A stretch of 64,000 nucleotides of DNA from Bradyrhizobium sp. BR13661 (lineage in GTDB: Bacteria > Pseudomonadota > Alphaproteobacteria > Rhizobiales > Xanthobacteraceae), in the NCBI RefSeq assembly GCF_029892425.1, contig NZ_JARXWB010000011.1, positions 181,205 through 245,204 on the forward strand. Reading direction: 5' to 3'. The position numbers were made by a program, and so were the translations under genes. The notes under the pieces were generated by a model that worked only from the letters and a program-made list of their open reading frames with translations, did not search any database and was not told the origin of the DNA. Shown piece after piece: positions 26,301 to 35,356 of the stretch. Position 1 is the stretch's first letter. Each line of letters starts with the position of its first letter.

Positions 26301-28964
26301 ATGGGCGCATCAATCCGATGGACCGCGCGCTTGCGCGTGCTGCTTCGCCAGTGGCGGGGCGCACCGCTGACGTGGCTGATCGTCGGCGGCTTCGTGCTGA
26401 TGGCCGCAACCGCCATCGGCACCGGACTTACCGTCGACCGCTTCCGGCAGAACGCCATCGAGAGCGGCCGCGAAAGCCTGGAAAGCTCCGTCCGCCTGCT
26501 TGCCCGCCATTTCGACCGCGAGTTCGAGGATTTCGCGGTGCTGCAGAAGAGCATCATCGCCGAGCTCGAAAGCCACGGAATCGACTCCCCCGATGCGTTC
26601 CGCAGCGAGATGGGCACGCTCGCTATGCACGAGGTGCTGCGCAGCAAGGCGAGCGGCTGGTCCGACATCGCCGGCGCCAATGTCTTCGATGCCAATGGTA
26701 CCCTGATCAATTCGTCCCGGCAGTGGCCGGTCGCCGACATCTCGGTGTCCGATCGCGGCTATTTCAACCGCCTCAAGAACGATCCGGCGTTGCAGGAAGA
26801 GATCGAGGTCGTGCCCGGCCGGTTCGGCAAGGGTCCAGCCATCGTGTTCAGCCGGCGCGTGTCCGGCGCGCACGGCGAATTCCTCGGCGTGGTGTCACGG
26901 GCCATTACGCCCGAGCAGCTCGAATCCTTCTTCGTATCAGTCGGGCTCGGCGAGGAATCCTCGATCGCGATGCACCACCAGAACGGCCAGCTGCTCGCGC
27001 GCGTTCCCCATGTCGAGGCGATGATCGGGCAGAACTATCGCGCCGGCTCGCCCGCGCAGAGGGCCGTGTTCGAGCGCCCCTTCGTGACGACGCAGCTCGC
27101 GAGCCCGATGGACGGCAACGACCGCATCGTCGCCTCGCGCATGCTGACCGGCGAACCGCTGGTCGTGGTCGCCACCAAATCGCTGGACGCGACGCTCGCG
27201 ACCTGGCGTACACAGACAAAATTCTTCGTCACCGTGGCCGTGCTGTCGATCGGCCTGCTCGTGCTGACGCTGTTCCTGATCTTCCGCCAGGTGACCCACC
27301 GCGTCTCGCTGGAGAAGCAGCGGCTGGACACCGCGATGAACACGATGACGCAGGGCCTTCTCATGTTCGACCAGGACGAGCGGCTCATCGTCTGCAACCG
27401 CCGCTATATCGACATGTACGGGCTCTCGAGCGCGGTGGTGAAACCCGGCGCCTATTTCCGCGACGTGATCCAGCATCGCGCCGATACCGGCTCGTTCGAC
27501 GGCGACGTCGATGCCTATTGCGACAAGGTCCTGAGCCAGGTCGGGCAGACGCAGAGCAGGATCGTCGAGACGTCCGATGGCCGCCTGATCGAGATCAAGA
27601 ACCAGCCCAGCGCGGCCGGCGGCTGGCTCGCCACCCATGACGACGTCACCGAGCGCATCCGCGCCGACGAGCGCATCGCGCATATGGCGCATTACGACGC
27701 GCTGACCGACCTGCCCAATCGCGTGCTGATGCGCGGCCATCTGGAGCGCCGCGTCGCGGAGCTCAGCCACGGCAAGCCGTTTGCGATCCTCTATATCGAC
27801 GTCGACGAGTTCAAGGGCGTCAACGATTCGCTCGGCCACGAGGTCGGCGACGAATTGCTGCGCCAGGTCGCCAATCGCCTGCGCGCCTGCGTCAGCGGTA
27901 ACGATCTCGTGGCGCGGCTCGGCGGCGACGAATTCGCGATCGTCAAGGCCGGCACTCAAGACCAGGCCGAGCTGTCGGCGCTGGCCGAACAGATCCTGAC
28001 GACGCTGCGCATGCCGGTCGACTGCAAGGGCCAGGAGATCACGACCGATGCCAGCATCGGCATCGCGATCGCGCCCGACCACGGCGACATCATCGACGAT
28101 TTGCTCAAGCGCGCCGATCTCGCGATGTATGCGGCGAAGGCCGAGGGGCGCGGCACCTTCCGCATCTTCGTGAGCGACTACGACGCCAAGGCGCGGCAGC
28201 GCCGCCAGCTCGAGCTCGATCTGCGCCAGGCGCTCGCCCGCGGCGAGTTCGAGGTGCACTACCAGCCGCTGGTCGATCTCTCCGCCAATGTCGTCACCGG
28301 CTGCGAGGCGCTGCTGAGGTGGCGTCATCCGGAGCGCGGCATGGTCTCGCCCGCCGACTTCATTCCGGTCGCGGAAGACACCGGCCTGATCGGCGAGATC
28401 GGCGAATGGGTGCTCAAGCAAGCCTGCACGGAAGCCGCCTCGTGGCCTGGCGATATCCATATCGCGGTCAACGTCTCGCCGGTGCAATTCCGCTCCAGGA
28501 CGCTGGCATTGAAGGTCGCCGCGGCGCTCGCCGAGTCCGGCCTCGCGCCAGAAAGGCTCGAGCTCGAGATCACCGAAACCGTGCTGATCCGCGACGACGA
28601 GGAGGCGCTGACCATCCTCCGGCAGCTGCGCGAGCTTGGCGTGCGCATCGCGCTCGACGATTTCGGCACCGGCTATTCGTCGCTGAGCTACCTGCACCGC
28701 TTCCCGTTCGACAAGATCAAGATCGACCGCAGCTTCATCAGCGGCATCGGCGAACCCGAGGATTCCTCGCCGATCGTCCAGGCCGTGGTGCATATGGCCG
28801 CCGCCCGTCACATGGCGACGACGGCCGAAGGCGTCGAGACAGAAGCCCAGCGCGAAGTGCTGCGCGAGCTCGGCTGCAGCCAGATGCAGGGCTGGCTGTT
28901 CAGCCCGGCGGTGCCGGCGGCGAAGCTGAAGCAATTGCTGTCGAAGCAGGCGGCTGCGGCTTGA
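26301..28964 (+). CDS. GGDEF-EAL bifunctional cyclic-di-GMP protein
   Basis: 887 aa. Two membrane helices (about 23-43 and 300-325) enclose a periplasmic Cache-like sensor; a PAS-like domain (about 340-450), GGDEF and EAL domains follow. GGDEF is intact (RLGGDEF near residue 542); the I-site RxxD is not conserved (the position reads SGND). In the EAL domain the key motifs EALLRW, NVSPVQF, ELEITE, DDFGTGYSSL, KIDRSFI, AEGVET and QGWLFSP are all kept, so it should be able both to make and to hydrolyse c-di-GMP. The ATG at 26301 follows GGGAGG at six bases. It is monocistronic. Confidence 0.93.
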   Translation: MGASIRWTARLRVLLRQWRGAPLTWLIVGGFVLMAATAIGTGLTVDRFRQNAIESGRESLESSVRLLARHFDREFEDFAVLQKSIIAELESHGIDSPDAFRSEMGTLAMHEVLRSKASGWSDIAGANVFDANGTLINSSRQWPVADISVSDRGYFNRLKNDPALQEEIEVVPGRFGKGPAIVFSRRVSGAHGEFLGVVSRAITPEQLESFFVSVGLGEESSIAMHHQNGQLLARVPHVEAMIGQNYRAGSPAQRAVFERPFVTTQLASPMDGNDRIVASRMLTGEPLVVVATKSLDATLATWRTQTKFFVTVAVLSIGLLVLTLFLIFRQVTHRVSLEKQRLDTAMNTMTQGLLMFDQDERLIVCNRRYIDMYGLSSAVVKPGAYFRDVIQHRADTGSFDGDVDAYCDKVLSQVGQTQSRIVETSDGRLIEIKNQPSAAGGWLATHDDVTERIRADERIAHMAHYDALTDLPNRVLMRGHLERRVAELSHGKPFAILYIDVDEFKGVNDSLGHEVGDELLRQVANRLRACVSGNDLVARLGGDEFAIVKAGTQDQAELSALAEQILTTLRMPVDCKGQEITTDASIGIAIAPDHGDIIDDLLKRADLAMYAAKAEGRGTFRIFVSDYDAKARQRRQLELDLRQALARGEFEVHYQPLVDLSANVVTGCEALLRWRHPERGMVSPADFIPVAEDTGLIGEIGEWVLKQACTEAASWPGDIHIAVNVSPVQFRSRTLALKVAAALAESGLAPERLELEITETVLIRDDEEALTILRQLRELGVRIALDDFGTGYSSLSYLHRFPFDKIKIDRSFISGIGEPEDSSPIVQAVVHMAAARHMATTAEGVETEAQREVLRELGCSQMQGWLFSPAVPAAKLKQLLSKQAAAA

Positions 28965-29000
28965 TTGTTCGAGCGTCATCTCCTGGAAGACCGCAGCAAG

Positions 29001-29987
29001 TCATTCGATGATCTCGTCGGCGCGCAGCAGAAACGCCTCCGAGATGGCAAGCCCGATCGCCCTTGCCGTCTTCAGGTTGATCACCAATTCAAACTTGGTC
29101 GGTTGCATCACCGGCAGATCGGCTGGCCTCGCGCCCGCAAGGACCTTGCCGGCGTAGATGCCGGTCTGGCGGTAGCCCTCGGCAAATTGCGCGCCGTAGC
29201 TGACGAGGCCTCCGGCTTCGGCGAACTCGCGACGGAACGACATCGCGGGCAGCTTGTAATGCGAGGCGAGCGCGGCAATCTGCAGGCGGTCGGAGCCAAA
29301 GAACGGATCGTTGCAGGCGAGCACGGCGCCGACCTTCTGCGCGTCGAATTTGGCGAAGGCCGCATCCACTTCGACAGGCGTGCTGGCGTTGATCACGCTG
29401 ACCTTGAGGCCGAGGCGCTTGACGGCCTCCTCGACCTCCTCGGCCTGCGCCCTGGCAGCGGGATAGCCCGGATTGATCATTACGCCGATCGAGGCCTCGG
29501 GCAGCATTTCATGCAGCAGCTCGAGCCGCTTCGCTTCCAGCGAAGCACCAATCATGCTGATGCCAGTGACATTGCCCTGGCCCCGATTGAGATTGGTGAC
29601 GAGCCCGGCCTTGACCGGGTCGGCGGCAGTAATGAAGACGATCGGGATGGTCGACGTCGCGGCCTTGGCGGCGCGACCTGGATCACTGCCGCCGGCGGCG
29701 ATGATCAGCGACACCGGGAGCTTGACCAACTCCTCCGCAAGTGCGGGCAGGCGCTCATATTGGCCGTCGGCCCAGCGAAACTCGACCGTGACATTCTGAC
29801 CCGCCGCGAAGCCTGCCTCTTTCAGGCCCTGCAGGGCCGCTGCCACCAGGTTCTTCTGGTCCTCCGCAGAGCCGCTGCCGAGATAACCGACAACAGGCCT
29901 GGTCTGCTGCGCGAGCGTCGCAACAGGCCGCACCAGCGCAGTGCCAAAGGCAACACCCAGGAGCGAGATGAATGTTCGTCGCTTCAT
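29001..29987 (-). CDS. ABC transporter substrate-binding protein (PF04392 family)
   Basis: 328 aa. A signal sequence with a twin-arginine-like start (KRRTFISLLG) is followed by the two-lobed periplasmic binding fold of the ABC sub-bind family (VVGYLGSGSAEDQKN, then IIAAGGSDPGRAAKAATSTIPIVFI). The C-terminal AFLLRADEIIE is the usual family end. Its ligand is unknown. No permease or ATPase gene is nearby. Thirteen bases upstream lies the stop codon of a decayed relative, so this is the survivor of a tandem pair. The ATG at 29987 precedes a clean start region. Confidence 0.85.
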   Translation of the reverse strand: MKRRTFISLLGVAFGTALVRPVATLAQQTRPVVGYLGSGSAEDQKNLVAAALQGLKEAGFAAGQNVTVEFRWADGQYERLPALAEELVKLPVSLIIAAGGSDPGRAAKAATSTIPIVFITAADPVKAGLVTNLNRGQGNVTGISMIGASLEAKRLELLHEMLPEASIGVMINPGYPAARAQAEEVEEAVKRLGLKVSVINASTPVEVDAAFAKFDAQKVGAVLACNDPFFGSDRLQIAALASHYKLPAMSFRREFAEAGGLVSYGAQFAEGYRQTGIYAGKVLAGARPADLPVMQPTKFELVINLKTARAIGLAISEAFLLRADEIIE

Positions 29988-30464
29988 CGATGTCTCCGGC
30001 TCACTCGATCACGTCGTCGCACAGCGCAAGCAGCGACGGCGGGATCGGGGCTCGAGGACGGTGCGGTTTGCAGCCAGCCGGGCCGAAACATCTTCGGCGG
30101 CAGCTGCCACCAATATGCGCAGCGCGCCATGTCGTCGATATGTCCTGATGCCGGCGCGCGTTCGCTGCAGCTGGTCCGCAATGAATCTGTGCTCCAATAC
30201 TGCCACGCGGCAATGTCCGTAGCCAAAACGGCGGCACCGCTTGCGGCGCCTCAAAGAATAGTGCGCGGAGCCTACCGTCCGCGAGGCCATTTGTGAACTG
30301 CTCTCCGCGCTCCGGAGGGGCAATGTTTGGCGTGTCTCGATGCGCCGTCCCCTGGTGAATACGGCTCCGCGACGGGCTGGCTACGCTGAAATTGATCAAC
30401 GCGAGCGGCTGACATCGCCCCTCCGCCACCTTGCATTTGCGCCGCGCTTCCATATCTCATCGGC
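29988..30464. other. intergenic region with a decayed ABC binding-protein gene
   Basis: 477 bp. The last 14 codons of a second ABC substrate-binding gene are recognisable at its left end (30001-30057). Further right a minus-strand reading frame gives coding-like sequence, but I could not assign it to a family. I see no other gene. Confidence 0.6.
30001..30057 (-). pseudogene. C-terminal remnant of an ABC substrate-binding protein
   Basis: The minus-strand frame ends RAPIPPSLLALCDDVIE and a stop. This is very close to the usual end of the ABC sub-bind family (TIPPSLLARADEVIE). The upstream sequence does not continue the family, so most of the gene is lost. Its stop is 13 bp before the ATG of the intact family member. 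Confidence 0.55.
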
Positions 30465-30725
30465 ATGATGAAGCTCACACGCGTTCAGGACCACGCCATC
30501 CAGGCGCTGATGGCCGGCATTGTCGGCGCCGAGACGTTCGATCACGTCTTCGCGGGTATCCGCTTCGACGAAATCGAGGGCACGATGCTCTACGCTTTCG
30601 CCAGGAACGAGGACGTCGCCTCCGATATCGAGGACAGCTACTCGCCCCTCATCGCGGCCGTTGCATCGCGGGTGCTGAACAAGCAGGTCGATGTCGTCGT
30701 CGTGATGCCCAAGGTCTTGCAATAA
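30465..30725 (+). CDS. hypothetical protein, 86 aa
   Basis: Small unrecognised cytoplasmic protein, acidic, with a compact alpha/beta look (FDEIEGTMLYAFARNEDVASDIED) and no cysteines. It starts ATG-ATG. The ribosome site is weak, but codon use is normal for the genome and the frame ends close to a palindromic repeat (30771-30921), as real genes here often do. It lies between two minus-strand genes, so it must have its own promoter. The function is unknown. Confidence 0.6.
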   Translation: MMKLTRVQDHAIQALMAGIVGAETFDHVFAGIRFDEIEGTMLYAFARNEDVASDIEDSYSPLIAAVASRVLNKQVDVVVVMPKVLQ

Positions 30726-30770
30726 GCTTCTGCAGAAGATCGCCGCGGCGATGGTGGGGTGAGCGGCTCT

Positions 30771-30921
30771 CGTGTCCCGGGCGCAGTGCAGCGTGCAACG
30801 CTGCGCTGCTGAACCGGGATCCAGAATGCCTCGGCATGGGCCCCGGCCCTGCAGCGCATCACCATAGCGCGTCTAGACGCGCGTGAACGCGCTTGTGGTG
30901 CTGCGCAGCGTCCGGGGCACG
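30771..30921. repeat. palindromic intergenic element, GTGTCCCGGG type (copy 1)
   Basis: The outer arms CGTGTCCCGG and CCGGGGCACG are inverted repeats, with inner GCAGCG / CGCTGC pairs. The element is related to those at 36585-36720 and 39743-39912. It lies downstream of both flanking convergent genes and could act as a bidirectional transcript end. Confidence 0.75.
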
Positions 30922-30936
30922 CGACCGGAGCGTTGA

Positions 30937-33036
30937 CTACGCTGCGCGGAGATCGCCGACGAAGCGGTCGACGTCGCGCTTGAGATCGTCCGACAGGCGC
31001 GCCAGCATTTTCGCCGAGTCCAGCACCTCGCCGGCGGCGGCACCGGTCTGCCCGGCGGCCTGCGACACGCCGCTGATGTGCCGCGAGACTTCGTTGGTGC
31101 CCTGGGAAGCCTGCTGCACGTTGCGCGCGATCTCGCGCGTCGCCGCGCCCTGCTCCTCGACGGCCGCCGCGATCGCGGCTGCGATCTCGTTGACGCGCTG
31201 GATGGTGGTGCCGATCGACTGGATTGCTGATACCGACGACTTGGTTGCGCCCTGGATCGCGGCGACCTGGCCGGTGATTTCTTCGGTTGCCTTCGCGGTC
31301 TGCGTGGCGAGGTTCTTGACCTCAGACGCAACCACCGCAAAGCCGCGACCGGCTTCGCCGGCGCGCGCGGCCTCGATGGTGGCGTTGAGCGCGAGCAAAT
31401 TGGTCTGCTCGGCAATCCCCGTGATCAGCGCCACGACATCGCCGATGCGCTGGGCCGCATCGGCCAGCGCCTGCACCTCGGTATTGGTGCGATCGGCTTC
31501 GCTGGCGGCAGCGCCGGCGATGCTGGAGGATTCGGCGACCTGGCGGCTGATCTCGCTGATCGAGGCCGACAGCTCTTCCGTCGCCGCCGCCACCGTCTGC
31601 ACGTTGGAGGAGGCATCGCCCGACAGGCTCGCAACCGAGGCCGCCTGTGACGAGCCCTGCTCGGCGGTCGACGACATCGACTGCGCGGTGGCGTTGAGCT
31701 CGCCGGAGGCCGAAGCCAGCGTGTGCAGCGATTCCGTGACGGTCTTTTCGAACTCACCGATCAGGCGGTCGACGGCAGACTGGCGCCGCTCCTTCTTCGC
31801 CTGTTCGGCGGCCTTTTCTTCGCCGAGACGGTCGCCCGCGATCATGTTGTCCTTGAACACGGATACCGCACGCGACATGTCGCCGATTTCGTCGCCACGC
31901 TCGATGCCTGCAAGCTCGATCGCATAATCGTGCTCGGCGAGCTTCTGCATCGCCTGGGTCAGCTTGCGGATCGGCGTGCTGACACGGCTTTGAACAAGAA
32001 CGAAACCGAACACGGTGATGGCGAGCGCGACCAGCATCATCGCGCCGTTGAACACCAGGCTCCATTTTGCGGCCGTCATCTGCTGACCGGCGCGGGAGAC
32101 CATTTCAGCCAGCGCGGCCTGGCCGGCCTCGACGTAGAAATTGAGGATGGCGGTGTTGAGCTTGGCAAGCTCGACGCCCTTGATGTCGATGGTCTGGTTG
32201 TTGCTGAGCGCCTTGATGAGGCCCTGCTGACGCTCGACCATGGCGACGGCGTCGCCCTGCTTCGACCGCGAGATCACGTCCGTGAGGCTCGCCGGGGCGT
32301 CAGCGCGGCTTGCCGCATCCTGCACCTGGCTCCAGGCCTGCTTGGCGCGGCCGCCGTCCTCGGCTGCCCCGACAATGTCTTGGGCGCTCCAGGGCTTGGC
32401 AGCGGCGGCCGCGGCCTCGAGACGGATCGCGATGAGGCCGCCGAAATTGCGCGCGGCCCAGGCCGACTGCTTCACGCCGAGGAGATGATCGACCACGGGA
32501 TCTGTGAGCTTGAGCGCATTCTCGAGCTCGATGGTCAGCGCGAGGATGGAGTCGAGATAGTCCTGCGCTGATTTCCGGAAGTCGTCGGCCGCCTTGGTGT
32601 CGCGTGCCGCCTTCGGCTGATGGATCAGGCCTTCGGCCTTGGTCCGCAGCGGCATCAGCGCATCATGGAGTGCCACGAACTTGCCCAGCAGGCCGGCAAG
32701 GCGGGAATCGGACACGCCGTCGAGGCGTTCGAGCACGATCTTGTAGGCCGCTTCCGACGACTGCCGGTTGCTGGCGATCCGGTCGTCGGCAGCCGCATTG
32801 GCCGGCTCTTCCGCAACCAGCGCCGACAGGAAGGTGCCGCGCTCGATCCGGAAGCCGAGAAGAGCCGTGAAGAGTTGCTGGTCGGTGCCGGCGTAGCGCT
32901 CGACCTTTTGCGCGGAGTTGCTGCGCTCGATCGCTCCAAACAGCCCGGTCGCGAGCTGCCCGACAAGGAACAGGCCGAGGACGCCAATGATGGCGCCGAG
33001 AACGGAACGAATGGAAGGATTGCCGAACAATGCCAT
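30937..33036 (-). CDS. methyl-accepting chemotaxis protein
   Basis: 699 aa. Helix 1 (about 8-30) and helix 2 (about 320-342) bound a large helical periplasmic sensor. HAMP (about 340-395) and a long signalling coiled coil follow, with the hairpin motif EQTNLLALNATIEAARAGEAGRGFAVVASEVKNLA. The C-terminus ends FVGDLRAA, lacking the xWxxF tether for CheR. It should sense a ligand or membrane state and signal through CheA-CheW, encoded at the right end of this window. The gene stands alone. Confidence 0.93.
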   Translation of the reverse strand: MALFGNPSIRSVLGAIIGVLGLFLVGQLATGLFGAIERSNSAQKVERYAGTDQQLFTALLGFRIERGTFLSALVAEEPANAAADDRIASNRQSSEAAYKIVLERLDGVSDSRLAGLLGKFVALHDALMPLRTKAEGLIHQPKAARDTKAADDFRKSAQDYLDSILALTIELENALKLTDPVVDHLLGVKQSAWAARNFGGLIAIRLEAAAAAAKPWSAQDIVGAAEDGGRAKQAWSQVQDAASRADAPASLTDVISRSKQGDAVAMVERQQGLIKALSNNQTIDIKGVELAKLNTAILNFYVEAGQAALAEMVSRAGQQMTAAKWSLVFNGAMMLVALAITVFGFVLVQSRVSTPIRKLTQAMQKLAEHDYAIELAGIERGDEIGDMSRAVSVFKDNMIAGDRLGEEKAAEQAKKERRQSAVDRLIGEFEKTVTESLHTLASASGELNATAQSMSSTAEQGSSQAASVASLSGDASSNVQTVAAATEELSASISEISRQVAESSSIAGAAASEADRTNTEVQALADAAQRIGDVVALITGIAEQTNLLALNATIEAARAGEAGRGFAVVASEVKNLATQTAKATEEITGQVAAIQGATKSSVSAIQSIGTTIQRVNEIAAAIAAAVEEQGAATREIARNVQQASQGTNEVSRHISGVSQAAGQTGAAAGEVLDSAKMLARLSDDLKRDVDRFVGDLRAA

Positions 33037-33137
33037 AGGAGAGCGCCGGGCCTTTCGAAAAAGATGCCGAAAAATACCGGGCCGACCCTAAGATTTGGTT
33101 CACCAAACGCATTTGGCCCGCGCCGCGCGCGAGCCAA

Positions 33138-33174
33138 GCCTCATTTGCACCTATCAGGCCTCATTTGCACCTAT
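33138..33174. repeat. tandem direct duplication
   Basis: GCCTCATTTGCACCTAT occurs twice, 20 bp apart, in the non-coding stretch before the chemoreceptor gene. It is one of three such duplications within 350 bp. Confidence 0.8.
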
Positions 33175-33214
33175 GAAGGGTGGCGACCTCGAGTCCCGCG
33201 TTATCTCGCCGGTC

Positions 33215-33337
33215 TCATTTCACCCGTCTTGTGGCCTGGATCTCGACGAACTCGGCGTCGGGATGGGTGACAATGGTGGCGAACATGATGCCGCTGATGA
33301 CCAGCGACCAGGCGGTGTCCCAATAAATCCAAAACAC
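33215..33337 (-). CDS. small membrane protein, 40 aa, GTG start
   Basis: Unrecognised 40-aa protein. It starts at GTG 33337, seven bases after a GGAGG ribosome site, with an in-frame TAG just upstream that fixes the start. Residues 1-26 (MFWIYWDTAWSL, then VISGIMFATIVTH) form one hydrophobic, Trp-rich helix, so it is probably an inner-membrane peptide with a charged tail (FVEIQATRRVK). Codon use fits the genome. It lies between the chemoreceptor gene and two other tiny membrane-protein genes. No function can be given. Confidence 0.6.
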   Translation of the reverse strand: MFWIYWDTAWSLVISGIMFATIVTHPDAEFVEIQATRRVK

Positions 33338-33363
33338 TTTCTAGCCTCCGATTTTGCCAGCCT

Positions 33364-33393
33364 CGGTTTGCAAGCCTTCGGTTTGCAAGCCTT
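33364..33393. repeat. tandem direct duplication
   Basis: CGGTTTGCAAGCCTT occurs twice directly in tandem (15-bp unit). Confidence 0.85.
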
Positions 33394-33449
33394 CGTTCTG
33401 GCGTCCTCCGCCCGCGAGACCGGGGGGTAACGGCGGGAGGAGACTGCCG

Positions 33450-33479
33450 TTCCCTGGCGATCCCTTCCCTGGCGATCCC
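33450..33479. repeat. tandem direct duplication
   Basis: TTCCCTGGCGATCCC occurs twice directly in tandem (15-bp unit). Confidence 0.85.
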
Positions 33480-33729
33480 TCTGACGATTCCCGGCCACGG
33501 TCAGGCGCGGCGAGAGAGCAGGCGAAGCGCAGCGCCGCTCATAGTTTGTCGGAAAGACCTTGCGATCGGTTTAACCGGTGTGGCGCTTTGCCACGACGGG
33601 GACACTCGTTCGCAACTCCGTGATCGTGTCCCGGCTGTGAACGGCTTCATACGGCAGTCGCCTTTTTGCAGCGCAGAATCCCGTCCGCGCGGTTTGGCGC
33701 ATCAATTTTCAAACAGACGGATTTGGACC

Positions 33730-33936
33730 ATGGATATTGCAGAACATGGACATCGGCAGATGCTTTCTGGGCATGTGCTTTCGCCCCAATCGGCCGTCCG
33801 CAATTACGACGGCTGGATTGTTGCAGGCTATCTCGCCTTTGCCGTCATCGCGTGTGTCGCGATCTATTTCGCCGGCACAGGCCCCGGCATGAGCGACGGC
33901 GACTTTGCCATCATGGCCGGGATGCCACTGCCATGA
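33730..33936 (+). CDS. small membrane protein, 68 aa
   Basis: Unrecognised. After a polar N-terminus there is one strong membrane helix (about residues 29-49, WIVAGYLAFAVIACVAIYFAG), followed by a short acidic tail (GPGMSDGDFAIMAG). The stop codon TGA overlaps the ATG of the next small gene (ATGA), so the two are translated in a coupled way. The start ATG 33730 is chosen because the frame upstream is not protein-like. Size and coupling suggest that this pair works together, perhaps as a membrane complex, but no family is recognised. Confidence 0.65.
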   Translation: MDIAEHGHRQMLSGHVLSPQSAVRNYDGWIVAGYLAFAVIACVAIYFAGTGPGMSDGDFAIMAGMPLP

Positions 33937-34070
33937 GACACAGACGTCTCGTCGCCCGGACCATCCTGACCTCCATCCTGGTCGCGGTTGCGGTCTGGAC
34001 CCTGCTCGGACCGCCCGATCATTCGGGCGGCCCCCGCCTGTCGTCGCGCGACCGCACCGCCTCGCGCTAG
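33933..34070 (+). CDS. small membrane protein, 45 aa, overlapping partner
   Basis: Unrecognised. It starts at the ATG inside ATGA that also ends the 68-aa gene. It has a basic N-terminus (MRHRRLVAR), a single hydrophobic helix (about 10-25, TILTSILVAVAVWTLL) and a polar tail rich in Ser/Arg/Pro. The basic start and helix suit an inner-membrane protein with its C-terminus outside. No second membrane segment or enzyme motif is visible. The lactonase-fold gene follows 134 bp downstream. Confidence 0.65.
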   Translation: MRHRRLVARTILTSILVAVAVWTLLGPPDHSGGPRLSSRDRTASR

Positions 34071-34204
34071 AGGCACGCCGCCGGATCGCGGTCACCGATA
34101 CGATTTCGGCATCGATCAATCCCATCTGGAATTTGGTGCCGGGGAACGCGAGCCGTTATCCTCTGCCGCAAAACGACAAACGCCACATCCGCAGGAGGAC
34201 GCCC

Positions 34205-35356
34205 TTGATCAGACCGCCACGCCAAATCACCTCGAAATCGCCGCGCGCCGCGATCGCCACCGCTCTCTTCACCACTCTTGTCACCACTCTTGCCCTCGTC
34301 CTGGGAGCCCGCGCCGGCATGGCCGAAACCTTCGCCTATGTCGGCAATGCCGACTCCAACGACATCAGCGTGTTCAAGATCGCGGACAACGGCGAGATGA
34401 CGCCGCTGCAGACCGCTGCCTTCACCGGCGTCGACAAGCCCGGCTCCTCGACACCGCTCGCGATCACGCCGGACCACCGAGTGCTGATCGCCGGCGTCCG
34501 CTCGCAGCCGTTCCAGGCGGTGAGCTTTGCGATCGATCCCAAGACGGGCCTCCTCAGCCATATCGGCAACGGACCGCTTGCCGACAGCATGGCGAATATC
34601 GCGACCGACCGCGATGGCAAGGTGCTGTTCAGCGCCTCCTATGGCGGCAACAAGGTCGCGCTGAATCCGCTTTCTGCGAACGGCGTCGTCGGCGAGCCCA
34701 AGCAAGTGATCCCGACCGGGCTGAACGCGCACGCCTTCCTGCCCTCGCCCGACAATCGCTACGTGTTCGCGACCAATCTCGGTTCCGACCAGGTGCTGAG
34801 CTTTGCGTTCGATGCCGCTGCCGGCTCGCTGACGCCGAGCGATCCCCCTCTCAAGACGCCGGAGAAATCCGGGCCGCGGCACTTCGTGTTCCATCCCAAC
34901 GGCAAGTTCGTCTATCTCATCCACGAACTGAACGCCGAAATCGCAGCGTACAGCTACGAAGCCAGGAGCGGAGCCTGGAGCGAGATCCAGCGCACCACGG
35001 CGCTGCCGGAAGGTTTTAACGGACAGGAGCCTAGCCAGAAGCCTTGGGCCGCCGACATCCACATCACCCCGGACGGCCGCTTCCTCTACGCCTCCGAGCG
35101 CACCACCAACACGCTCACCGGCTACAAGGTCGATGCGTCGAGCGGCATGCTGACCACGATCGGCAGCGTGCCGACCGAAAAGCAGCCGCGCGGCTTCAAC
35201 ATCGATCCGACCGGCCGTTATCTTGCGGCCGTGGGCGAGCTGTCCGACGGCATGACGGTCTACGCCATCGACCAGTCGAGCGGCGCGCTCAGCAAGCTGA
35301 AATCCTATCCCACCGGCAAGAAGCCGAACTGGGTGGAGTTCTTGACGCTGAATTGA
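34205..35356 (+). CDS. lactonase family beta-propeller protein (YbhE/Pgl-like)
   Basis: 383 aa. A signal peptide (about 10-38, ending GMA-ETFAY) is followed by seven-bladed propeller repeats of the YbhE/6-phosphogluconolactonase type, for example TFAYVGNADSNDISVFKI, RYVFATNLGSDQVLSF and GRFLYASERTTNTLTGY. The signal peptide points to the periplasm, so a role in the pentose phosphate pathway is unlikely and the substrate is open. I chose the TTG at 34205, six bases after AGGAGG. A palindromic repeat follows. Confidence 0.82.
   Translation: MIRPPRQITSKSPRAAIATALFTTLVTTLALVLGARAGMAETFAYVGNADSNDISVFKIADNGEMTPLQTAAFTGVDKPGSSTPLAITPDHRVLIAGVRSQPFQAVSFAIDPKTGLLSHIGNGPLADSMANIATDRDGKVLFSASYGGNKVALNPLSANGVVGEPKQVIPTGLNAHAFLPSPDNRYVFATNLGSDQVLSFAFDAAAGSLTPSDPPLKTPEKSGPRHFVFHPNGKFVYLIHELNAEIAAYSYEARSGAWSEIQRTTALPEGFNGQEPSQKPWAADIHITPDGRFLYASERTTNTLTGYKVDASSGMLTTIGSVPTEKQPRGFNIDPTGRYLAAVGELSDGMTVYAIDQSSGALSKLKSYPTGKKPNWVEFLTLN

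Larger units (their letters stand above)
33338..33729. other. intergenic region with short tandem duplications
   Basis: 392 bp between the divergent 40-aa gene and the 68-aa gene. It contains two of the three short tandem duplications (33364-33393 and 33450-33479). I see no other gene and no clear promoter. Confidence 0.6.

Noticed and set aside
30060..30323. Minus-strand coding-like sequence upstream of the ABC binding-protein remnant
   Set aside because: The translation looks partly natural, but I could not assign it to a family and it has no clear start or ribosome site.
33095..33430. A 111-codon plus-strand frame across the repeat-rich gap
   Set aside because: It runs through two tandem duplications, has poor codon quality and is antisense to the convincing 40-aa gene.
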